Positions 41,916 to 49,390 of a DNA stretch of 64,000 nt are shown here, one piece after another. Origin of the DNA: Pseudoxanthomonas sp. J31 (lineage in GTDB: Bacteria; Pseudomonadota; Gammaproteobacteria; Xanthomonadales; Xanthomonadaceae); contig NZ_AZNZ01000008.1 of the NCBI RefSeq assembly GCF_000510725.1, positions 104,722 to 168,721 of the forward strand. Direction: 5' to 3'. How positions within the stretch are numbered: the stretch's first letter is position 1; every line of letters begins with the position of its first letter. The translations under genes were made by a program, and so were the position numbers. The notes beneath the pieces were generated by a model that was not told the origin of the DNA, ran no database searches, and saw only the letters and a list, made by a program, of their open reading frames with translations.

Positions 41916-42817
41916 GCAGGCAGCTCCACCCGGCTTTCCGGCAGGCCGAGCGGGCGGCCGAGCTCCAGGGCGTACAGGCCGCCGGAGCCGGGCGCCTGCG
42001 CCAGCGCGGCGGGGTCCAGGCCCTCGGGCGAGGTAATCACGTACAGCGTGTCCAGCCCGGGGCCGCCAAACGCGCAGCACGAGGGCTGCGGCACCGGCAG
42101 CCGGATCTCGCGTTCGATCCCGCCGCCGGGGGCGAAGCGGACCACGCGGGCGCCGCCCCAGCGCGCGTTCCAGATCCGGCCCTCGGCGTCGATGCAGGAG
42201 CCGTCCGGCGAGCCGGCGGCGGCGCCGGCGGCAACCACCGGCGAGGGCGCGCCCACCTGCGCGGTGTCGGGGTCGTACCCGGCCTGGAGGATGCTGCCGG
42301 CCTGCGTATCGCACCAGTACAGGGTGCGGCCGTCGTGCGCGAAGCAGATCGAGTTGGGGATGCCGATGCCGCCCAGCGGCAACCGGCGCAGGCCGTGGGC
42401 CGCCGAGTACTGGTACATGGCGCCGGTGGGCGCGTGCCCAGGGTTCTCGTTCATCGTGCCGAACACGAAGTTGCCGTGGCGGTCGGCGCGGCCGTCGTTG
42501 CTGCGGTGGCCGGGCAGGGCCGGCTCGATGTCGGTCAGGTGCCGCAGCTGCAGCGGCCCGGGGGCGTCGGCGTCCACTTCAGCGCGGTACAGCGCGCTGG
42601 CCAGCACCAGCAGCACGGAGTTGCCCTGGCCCAGGCCGATGCAGCCGGGGCGGTCGGGCAGGTCCCAGTGGCGGGTCAGCCCGTCGCCGGGACGGTGCAG
42701 CCACAGGCGCCGGCCATGGATGTCGACCCACAGCACGGCCTGGCGCTGGGCGCACCAGAGCACGCCTTCGCCATGCGAACACTTCGAATCGACGACCAGC
42801 CGAGGGCTCTGTTCCAT
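41912..42817 (-). CDS. SMP-30/gluconolactonase-family lactonase, probable galactonolactonase
   Basis: A 301-residue six-bladed propeller lactonase. Metal ligands are expected at the Glu of GEGVLWCAQ (residue 17), Asn in GIPNSICF (about 150) and Asp in GSPDGSCIDAEG (about 200). RADRHGNFVFGTMNEN is also conserved in the family. Its place between dgoD and dgoK suggests it opens D-galactono-lactone to galactonate. L-arabino- or L-fucono-lactone are alternatives in the same family. The start at MEQSPRLVV is 8 bases after the dgoD stop. It has no signal peptide. Confidence 0.86.
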   Translation of the reverse strand: MEQSPRLVVDSKCSHGEGVLWCAQRQAVLWVDIHGRRLWLHRPGDGLTRHWDLPDRPGCIGLGQGNSVLLVLASALYRAEVDADAPGPLQLRHLTDIEPALPGHRSNDGRADRHGNFVFGTMNENPGHAPTGAMYQYSAAHGLRRLPLGGIGIPNSICFAHDGRTLYWCDTQAGSILQAGYDPDTAQVGAPSPVVAAGAAAGSPDGSCIDAEGRIWNARWGGARVVRFAPGGGIEREIRLPVPQPSCCAFGGPGLDTLYVITSPEGLDPAALAQAPGSGGLYALELGRPLGLPESRVELPA

Positions 42818-42824
42818 GGGCTCC

Positions 42825-43973
42825 CTACCATTCGGCAATGCTGGAATCGGCGTGCCGCCATACCGGGTTGCGCCAGTCCGGCGGGTTGGCGTGCGCGTGG
42901 CGCAGCCGTTCCTCGTCGACCTCGACGCCCAGGCCCGGTCCGGGCAGCGCGCGGATGTGGCCATTGTCGCAGCGGAAATCGTCCTTGTTGAGCACGTAGT
43001 CGAGCAGGTCGGCGCCCTGGTTGTAGTGGATGCCGATGCTCTGCTCCTGCAGCACCGCGTTGTGGGCGACGAAGTCCAGCTGCAGGCAGGCCGCCAACGC
43101 CACCGGACCGAGCGGGCAATGCGGTGCCAGGGCGACGTCGTAGGCCTCGGCCATGGCGGCGATCTTCAGGCACTCGGTGATGCCGCCGGCGTGCGACAGG
43201 TCCGGCTGCAGGATCGCCAGCCCACCTGTTTCCAGCACGCGCTTGAACTCGAAGCGCGAATACATGCGCTCGCCGGCCGCCAGCGGGATCGGGGTCGACG
43301 CGGCCAGGCGCGGGTAGTACTCGGCCTGCTCCGGCAGCACCGGTTCCTCGACGAACAGCGGCCGGAACGGCTCCAGTTCGCGCAGCAGCGCCCTGGCCAT
43401 CGGTGCGCCGACCCGGCCGTGGAAGTCCACGCCGAAGTCCACGCTGTCGCCGAAGGCCTCGCGCACGGCGGCGACCCTGGCCACGGCCTGGTCCACCGCG
43501 CGCGGGCTGTCGAGCAGCTTCATCTCCTCGGTGCCATTGAACTTGAAGGTGTCGAAGCCCAGCCCGCGGTAGCCGCGGATCTGCTCGACCAGGTCGGCGG
43601 GGCGGTCGCCGCCGACCCAGCGGTAGGTCTTCATGCGCTCGCGCACCAGCCCGCCGAGCAGCTGGTACACCGGCACGCCCAGGGCCTTGCCCTTGATGTC
43701 CCACAGCGCCTGGTCGATGCCGGCGATGGCGCTCATCAGCACCGGGCCGCCGCGGTAGAAGCCACCGCGGTAGAGCGTCTGCCACAGGTCGTTGATGCGC
43801 GAGGGGTCCTTGCCGACCACGTATTCGCCCAGCTCGTGCACCGCCGCCTCGACGGTGCGCGCGCGGCCCTCGACCACGGGTTCGCCCCAGCCGGTGATGC
43901 CCGCGTCGGTCTCGACCTTCAGGAACAGCCAGCGCGGCGCGGCGTGGTAGGTGGTCAGGCGGGTGATCTTCAT
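42825..43973 (-). CDS. dgoD: D-galactonate dehydratase
   Basis: Enolase-superfamily enzyme converting D-galactonate to KDGal. The protein has 382 residues, equal to E. coli DgoD, and is closely similar at the N-terminus ([40 protein letters not shown]). Metal ligands are Asp in [10 protein letters not shown] (about 183), Glu in FVEEPVLPE (about 209) and Glu in [11 protein letters not shown] (about 235). The catalytic His residues are in VDFHGRV and [10 protein letters not shown]. The ATG at 43973 overlaps the dgoA stop (ATGA). The full DgoD signature makes this the firmest anchor for the pathway. Confidence 0.96.
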   Translation of the reverse strand: MKITRLTTYHAAPRWLFLKVETDAGITGWGEPVVEGRARTVEAAVHELGEYVVGKDPSRINDLWQTLYRGGFYRGGPVLMSAIAGIDQALWDIKGKALGVPVYQLLGGLVRERMKTYRWVGGDRPADLVEQIRGYRGLGFDTFKFNGTEEMKLLDSPRAVDQAVARVAAVREAFGDSVDFGVDFHGRVGAPMARALLRELEPFRPLFVEEPVLPEQAEYYPRLAASTPIPLAAGERMYSRFEFKRVLETGGLAILQPDLSHAGGITECLKIAAMAEAYDVALAPHCPLGPVALAACLQLDFVAHNAVLQEQSIGIHYNQGADLLDYVLNKDDFRCDNGHIRALPGPGLGVEVDEERLRHAHANPPDWRNPVWRHADSSIAEW

Positions 43974-44596
43974 GCGGCGTGGTCCATGTAGGCCTGGCGG
44001 AAGGCACGGGCGTTGCGGCGCGTGGTTTCCGGCGCCTGGCCGGGGCGGTAGAGCTCGCCGCCGATGCCGGCGCCGGTGCATCCGGCAGCCAGCCAGGCGG
44101 GCAGGGAATCGGGGGTGATGCCGCCGACCGCGAACAGCGGCACCCCGGCCGGCAACACCGCGCGCAGCGCGCGCAGGTGGCCGGGCCCGTAGGTCGCGGC
44201 CGGGAACAGCTTGAGCATGCTGGCGCCGGCCTCCAGCGCGGCGAACGCCTCGCTGGCGGTGGCGAAGCCCGCCAGCACCTGCAGCCCGCCCGCGGCGGCG
44301 TGGCGGATAAGGTCGGGGTTGGTGTTGGGGGTGACGATGAAGCGCGCGCCCAGCCCGTGCAGGATGTCCACTTCCTGCCGGCGCAGCACGGTGCCGCCGC
44401 CGATCCAGGCGCGCTTGCCGTGCGCGCGCACGGCTTCGCCGATGCTGGTGGCCCAGTCCGGGGAATTGAGCGGTACTTCGATCGCGTCGTAGCCCTCTTC
44501 CAGCAGCGCCGCGAAGTGGGCGGGCGCCTGCCCCGGGGGAAGCCCGCGGAGGATGGCCACCAGCGGCAGCCGGAACGGCGATGGGGCAGGGGTCAT
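43970..44596 (-). CDS. dgoA: 2-dehydro-3-deoxy-6-phosphogalactonate aldolase
   Basis: Class I aldolase splitting KDPGal to pyruvate and glyceraldehyde 3-phosphate. The protein has 208 residues (E. coli 205). TIM-barrel motifs of the KDPG/KDPGal family: [12 protein letters not shown] with the Arg, [12 protein letters not shown] with the catalytic Glu, [26 protein letters not shown] and the Schiff-base Lys in [16 protein letters not shown]. The IEVPLNSP form is that of galactose-type enzymes. It is first gene of the operon and faces a LysR regulator across a 209-base gap. Confidence 0.94.
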   Translation of the reverse strand: MTPAPSPFRLPLVAILRGLPPGQAPAHFAALLEEGYDAIEVPLNSPDWATSIGEAVRAHGKRAWIGGGTVLRRQEVDILHGLGARFIVTPNTNPDLIRHAAAGGLQVLAGFATASEAFAALEAGASMLKLFPAATYGPGHLRALRAVLPAGVPLFAVGGITPDSLPAWLAAGCTGAGIGGELYRPGQAPETTRRNARAFRQAYMDHAA

Positions 44597-44746
44597 GGGC
44601 AGGCTCCGCGGTGGCGTGGCGCGATCCTACGCACGATCGCCTGCGCCGGCGCTATGGGGTGCAAAGTGTCCTCCATTGGGCGGCGGCGCATTGCGGGGGA
44701 GGGGCCGGAACATGCGCGCCGCATGCGTAAGGCTCGCTTTTCTGGG

Positions 44747-44794
44747 ATATGTTTGGAAATGAAATTTCCGATCCGAACTATTCCCGGGACATAT
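44747..44794. promoter_or_regulatory. Regulatory region between dgoA operon and LysR gene
   Basis: The palindrome GGAAAT-GAA-ATTTCC (44755-44769) lies inside a wider pair ATATGT (44747-44752) and ACATAT (44789-44794), just before the LysR gene. LysR proteins bind such dyads (T-N11-A class) in divergent promoters to autoregulate and to activate the facing operon. Confidence 0.5.
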
Positions 44795-44805
44795 AGGATC
44801 GTCCA

Positions 44806-45795
44806 ATGAACCGCACGCCCTCGGCCTCGCATTGGGCCAATCCCGCCCGGTTGAAGACCCGCCACCTGATGTTGCTGCTGCACCTGGAGGAGCAGGGGTC
44901 GGTGCTGCGCGCGGCGGAGGCGGCACGCATGACCCAGCCTGCCGCGTCCAAGCTGCTGGCCGAGATCGAGGGCCTGCTGGGCGTGCCGCTGTTCGAGCGC
45001 CACGCCCGCGGCGTGCAGCCGACCTGGTATGGCCAGGTGCTGATCCGGCGCGCGCGCAGCGCGTTGCTGGAGATCGGCCGCGCCCAGGAGGAGATTGCCG
45101 CGCTGCGCGACGGACGCATGGGCAGCGCTTCGATCGGCACCGTGGTCAACCCCGGGACCAACCTGGTGCCGGCGGCGGTGGCCGCGATCAAGCGCGAGCA
45201 CCCGGACATTCTGGTGCGGATCGAGATGGACTACAGCCGGCCGCTGCTGGCGCGGCTGCTGGACGGCCAGCTGGACCTGGTGGTCGGCCGGATCATGGAG
45301 CCGGCCGGGGGCGCCGACCTGGAATTCGAACCGTTGGCCGACGAGCCGCATTCGGTGATCGTGCGGGCCGAGCATCCGCTGGCGGGGCGCACCCGGCTCA
45401 CGCATGCGGACCTTGCGCCCTATGGCTGGATCCTGCCGCCGCCGGACTCGGTGCTGCGCACGCGGCTGGAGACCATGTTCCTGGAGCACGGCCTGGCGAC
45501 CCCGGGCAACGTGGTGGAGACCTCGTCCCTGCCGGTGACGGTGAACCTGCTGAGGGCCAGCGACCTGCTCACCGCCCTGCCGGTGGAGGCGGTGGCCCCG
45601 TACCTGACCGCGCGCCAGCTGGCGGTGCTGCCGCTGGACCTGGGGGTGGGGATGGAGTCGTTCGGGATCATCCGCCGCCGCGGCCACCTGCTGTCGCCGG
45701 CCGCGCAACGCGTGCTCGAGGCCCTGCGCACGGCGGCGGCCGCGGTCTACCCCGGGGCCCGCAACAGGCTTGGATTGCCCTCAAGGGGAGCCTGA
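44806..45795 (+). CDS. LysR-family regulator, GbpR-like
   Basis: A 329-residue activator/repressor. The winged helix-turn-helix (about 16-75) holds LKTRHLMLLLHLEEQGSVLR and AAEAARMTQPAASKLLAEIE. The effector domain (about 105-310) has ASIGTVVNPGTNLVPAAVAA and LDLVVGRIMEP. The extended N-terminus with TRHLMLLLHL is characteristic of the GbpR/CbbR-like LysR group that binds sugars or sugar acids (galactose-binding-protein regulator). It is divergent from dgoA, so control of galactonate genes in response to galactose or a galactonate derivative is the natural prediction. Confidence 0.88.
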   Translation: MNRTPSASHWANPARLKTRHLMLLLHLEEQGSVLRAAEAARMTQPAASKLLAEIEGLLGVPLFERHARGVQPTWYGQVLIRRARSALLEIGRAQEEIAALRDGRMGSASIGTVVNPGTNLVPAAVAAIKREHPDILVRIEMDYSRPLLARLLDGQLDLVVGRIMEPAGGADLEFEPLADEPHSVIVRAEHPLAGRTRLTHADLAPYGWILPPPDSVLRTRLETMFLEHGLATPGNVVETSSLPVTVNLLRASDLLTALPVEAVAPYLTARQLAVLPLDLGVGMESFGIIRRRGHLLSPAAQRVLEALRTAAAAVYPGARNRLGLPSRGA

Positions 45796-45827
45796 AGTCA
45801 CAACTGCAACAGCGTTCCATACGATGC

Positions 45828-45856
45828 TTGACCGGCGTCACGTGGTACCGTTAACG
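45828..45856 (+). promoter_or_regulatory. Promoter with overlapping LacI-type operator, first carbohydrate TonB receptor
   Basis: TTGACC (45828-45833) and TTAACG (45851-45856) are 17 bases apart. TGGTACCGTTAACG (45843-45856), with the central CG and half-site form of LacI-family operators, covers the -10. The flanking bases make three abutting palindromes, CACGTG, GGTACC and CGTTAACG. No LacI gene is in the window. Confidence 0.5.
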
Positions 45857-45948
45857 TCGGCTTCACGTACTCCCGCCGGACCGCGGGGGACGTTCTTGCA
45901 AGCCCCTGAAAACCGAAAGAAATCCTTACTCTCTGGGAGGGGAACTGG

Positions 45949-48900
45949 ATGTCGAACCACATGAACCGTGCTGCGGGCCGCGGCGCCAAGTCGCGCCTGT
46001 ATCCGCAGCCCTGCGCCCTGGCTCTGGGCGTGGCCATCGTCCTGGCGGGCGCCGGCGCCAACGCGCAGGACAGCAACGCCAACGCGGGCTCCGATCCGGC
46101 GGTCGAGCTGGAGACGGTGCAGGTCACCGGCCTGCGCGGCAGCCTGATGCGGGCGCAGGACCTGAAGCAGGACGCCGAGCAGATCATCGACTCGGTCACC
46201 GCCCAGGACATCGGCGCCCTGCCGGACCGCAGCGTGACCGAGACCCTGAAGCGCGTCTCCGGCGTCACCGTCACCGGCTTCGCGGCGCGTGACGATACCG
46301 ACCACTTCTCGGCCGAGGGCAGCGGCGTGATGATCCGCGGCCTGACCTTCGTCCGCGGCGAGCTCAACGGCCGCGACGTGTTCAGCGCCAACGGTGGCCG
46401 CGGCCTGAGCTTCGAGGAGATCCCGGCGGAGCTGATGGCCGGCGTCGACGTCTACAAGAACCCCTCGGCCGAGATCATCGAGGGCGGGCTGGGCGGCACG
46501 GTCAACCTGCGCACCCGCAAGCCGTTCGACGAGCCGGGCCGCAAGATCGCCGGCAGCGTGGACTACAACTACGGCGACAAGGCCAAGGACGCGCGTCCGT
46601 CGGCCTCGTTCCTGTTCTCCGACCGCTGGCAGACCGGCATCGGCGAGGTGGGCTTCCTGGCCAACCTCTCGTACTCCGAGCTGGCCACCCAGTCCGACGG
46701 CATCCAGATCCAGCCGTATTCCCGCCGCGGCCGCACCCCGGCCGAGCAGCCGGAAGGCCTGCCGAACGGCGAGGGCTGGGTGTACGACTGGGAGCAGGAG
46801 ACCTGGGTGCCGTCCGACAGCCAGCGCGACCTGCTGCTGGAAGGCACCGACCGCGACCACGTGTTCGTGCCGGGCGGCGTGAACTGGCGCCGCACCGACT
46901 TCGACCGCAAGCGCCAGGGCGGCGCGCTCGTGTTCCAGTGGCGTCCCAGCGACGACACCGAGATCACCACCCAGGTCATCACGTCCAAGTACGACATGGC
47001 CTGGCGCGAGCACTACATGGAGTACGCCGGCGCCGGCGAGGCCAACGACACCTCCAACTGGACCGGCGACCCGAACCACTACGGCAACGCCTACGACGGT
47101 GGCGACGGCCTGGCCGACCGCACCAACCGCCTGATCCCGATGCCGGGCACCCGCTTCCTGTACGACGCCAACGGCCGCTTCCTCAAGGGCGCGATCCGCC
47201 TCGGTGGCTGGCGCGGCACGCCGGACGACGAGACCCCGTCGATGTACAAGGGCCCGGGCATCCAGTTCGTGGCCGGCAACCGCTACAACGTGCAGTCCTC
47301 GCAGACCACCGACTGGTCGACCAGCCTGCGCCACTACATGACCGACAAGCTGGTCATGCGCGCCGACTTCCAGTACGTGAAGGCCGAGAGCGACAACGTC
47401 GACTTCGCGGTCCATACCTCCAGCCTGCTGGAGGGCATCACCCTGGACCTGACCGGCAAGTACCCGTCGGTCACCCTGGACGACCCGAACTTCGCGCTGC
47501 AGCAGGAGAACTACTTCTGGCGCTCGGCCATGGACCACCTGGCCGACAACGAGGGTCGCGAGCGCGCCGGCCGCCTGGACTTCGAGTACAGCTTCGACAG
47601 CGACTGGTGGCGCATGGCCCGCTTCGGCGTGCGCGTGGCCGACCGCAGCTACACCAGCTTCTACACCACCTGGAACTGGGGCGTGATCAGCGACGACTGG
47701 AACAAGATCGAGGGCAACCCCGATCCGAGCCGCCCGCCGGTGGCGTGGCTGGACCAGTACTACAGCGGCAACTCGCAGCTGTACACGCTGAAGGACTTCT
47801 TCGGCGGCAAGGTCAACCTGCCGACCCAGTTCTGGACGGCCGGGGACGACTTCGTCAACATCGCCAAGGTCCGCGACACGCTGGGCGCCATCCCGGGCGC
47901 GCAGTGGCGTCCGATCGCCTACTCGCCGTCGGCGATCAACGAGCAGCATGAGCGCACCCAGGCGGCGTACGGCGCGCTGTACTTCGAGAACTACGACCGC
48001 TTCGGCGTGCCGGTGGACGGCAATCTGGGCGTGCGCGTGGTCAAGACCAGCGTGACGAGCAAGGGCGGCGGCCTGATGCCGGACATGACCACCGGCTACC
48101 TCGAACAGGTCGACCCGGCCGTGCGCGAGGCGTTCTACGGCCAGCCGTTCGAGAGCGAGAACAGCACCTCGTACACCGACGTGCTGCCGAGCCTGAACGT
48201 GCGCGTGCGCTTCGACCATGGCCTGCAGTGGCGCTTCGCCGCGTCCAAGGCCATCGCCCGTCCCGAGTTCCGCCTGATGCAGAACTGGATCACGCTGGGC
48301 GCCAGCGCCGCCGGCTGCGCCAACGCCATGCGCGACGGCCTGCGCGACGAAGCCGACCTGTGCACCTTCGACGACCTGAGCTACTTCGGCAGCGGCGGCA
48401 ACCCCGAGCTGAAGCCGATGCGCGCCAACCAGTTCGACACGGCGCTGGAGTGGTACTTCGGTCCGGCCAACAGCGCGTACATCACGCTGTTCACCAAGGA
48501 CGTGAAGGACTACTTCGCCTCCGGCATCAGCACCGAGATCATCGACGGGCGCGAGTACGTGATGACCCGTACCCGCAACCTCGACGAGGGCAAGATCCGC
48601 GGCTTCGAAGTCGGTTACTCGCAGTTCTTCGACTTCCTGCCGGGCTTCGGCATCCAGGCCAACTACACCTTCGTGGACAGCAAGGGCGGCACCAACGTCG
48701 ACGTCGGCATCCCCGACGGCAACGCGCCGACCGAGGTCCCGGTGGACCTGCCGCTGGAAGGCCTGTCGCGCCGCAGCTACAACGTGATGGGCATCTTCGA
48801 GCGTGGCCCGATCTCGATGCGCCTGGCGTACAACTGGCGTTCGCGTTACCTGCTGACCTCCAGCGACGTGATGCCGGCGATGCGCCAGCCGGTGTGGAAC

Positions 48901-49116
48901 GACGACTACGGCCAGCTGGACGGTTCGATCTTCTTCAACATCAACTCGAACATCCAGCTGGGCCTGCAGGCCAACAACCTCACCAACAGCACCACCAAGC
49001 TGCTGATGGGTCCGCGTGGCTACCGTCGTGACGGCTTCATCGACGAGACGCTGTACAACCGCGCCTGGTTCGAGAACGACCGCCGCTACTCGCTGGTGCT
49101 GCGCGCCAGCTGGTAA
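45949..49116 (+). CDS. TonB-dependent receptor, large carbohydrate type (first of two)
   Basis: Outer-membrane importer of 1055 residues in the Xanthomonas/Caulobacter-type TonB receptor group. The signal peptide spans residues 1-39 (ALALGVAIVLAGAGANAQ). The TonB box region is VELETVQVTGLRGS (about 53-66). The plug has DIGALPDRSVTETLKRVSG, GSGVMIRGLTFVRGELNGRD and GVDVYKNPSAEIIEGGLGGT. The barrel ends LVLRASW. The ATG at 45949 follows GGGAGGGG. In Xanthomonas, homologous receptors precede the xyloglucan enzymes. Uptake of xyloglucan oligosaccharides is therefore likely, though this receptor could equally serve a galactoside. Confidence 0.94.
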   Translation: MSNHMNRAAGRGAKSRLYPQPCALALGVAIVLAGAGANAQDSNANAGSDPAVELETVQVTGLRGSLMRAQDLKQDAEQIIDSVTAQDIGALPDRSVTETLKRVSGVTVTGFAARDDTDHFSAEGSGVMIRGLTFVRGELNGRDVFSANGGRGLSFEEIPAELMAGVDVYKNPSAEIIEGGLGGTVNLRTRKPFDEPGRKIAGSVDYNYGDKAKDARPSASFLFSDRWQTGIGEVGFLANLSYSELATQSDGIQIQPYSRRGRTPAEQPEGLPNGEGWVYDWEQETWVPSDSQRDLLLEGTDRDHVFVPGGVNWRRTDFDRKRQGGALVFQWRPSDDTEITTQVITSKYDMAWREHYMEYAGAGEANDTSNWTGDPNHYGNAYDGGDGLADRTNRLIPMPGTRFLYDANGRFLKGAIRLGGWRGTPDDETPSMYKGPGIQFVAGNRYNVQSSQTTDWSTSLRHYMTDKLVMRADFQYVKAESDNVDFAVHTSSLLEGITLDLTGKYPSVTLDDPNFALQQENYFWRSAMDHLADNEGRERAGRLDFEYSFDSDWWRMARFGVRVADRSYTSFYTTWNWGVISDDWNKIEGNPDPSRPPVAWLDQYYSGNSQLYTLKDFFGGKVNLPTQFWTAGDDFVNIAKVRDTLGAIPGAQWRPIAYSPSAINEQHERTQAAYGALYFENYDRFGVPVDGNLGVRVVKTSVTSKGGGLMPDMTTGYLEQVDPAVREAFYGQPFESENSTSYTDVLPSLNVRVRFDHGLQWRFAASKAIARPEFRLMQNWITLGASAAGCANAMRDGLRDEADLCTFDDLSYFGSGGNPELKPMRANQFDTALEWYFGPANSAYITLFTKDVKDYFASGISTEIIDGREYVMTRTRNLDEGKIRGFEVGYSQFFDFLPGFGIQANYTFVDSKGGTNVDVGIPDGNAPTEVPVDLPLEGLSRRSYNVMGIFERGPISMRLAYNWRSRYLLTSSDVMPAMRQPVWNDDYGQLDGSIFFNINSNIQLGLQANNLTNSTTKLLMGPRGYRRDGFIDETLYNRAWFENDRRYSLVLRASW

Positions 49117-49139
49117 CGGCCGCGGCAGGCGATCCGGGC

Positions 49140-49169
49140 ACGGCCCGCGCGGGCAACCGCGCGGGCCGT
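49140..49169 (+). terminator. Terminator between the two TonB receptors
   Basis: Perfect 13-base stem ACGGCCCGCGCGG and CCGCGCGGGCCGT with a GCAA tetraloop, then TTTCC. It separates the two receptor genes, so the second probably has its own promoter in the AT-rich stretch 49180-49222. Confidence 0.7.
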
Positions 49170-49390
49170 TTCCGTTGGCGCGAAGTATTCCTCCAAAACA
49201 TAGCTCAATCGAAATAATTCATTGGTGTGGAATGGTCGCTGCTGACATGCTCCGGGCATCACTCCGCGGGGGCGGCAGCCGGCCGCGGGGCGAGAGGATC
49301 CGGCCGCGAGGGAGGCCGGGCCGACCACAACTCGACCGGAACGGATGGCCTCCGTTCCCGCTTGAACCGCACGTCCTGGGAGGGAACGCA

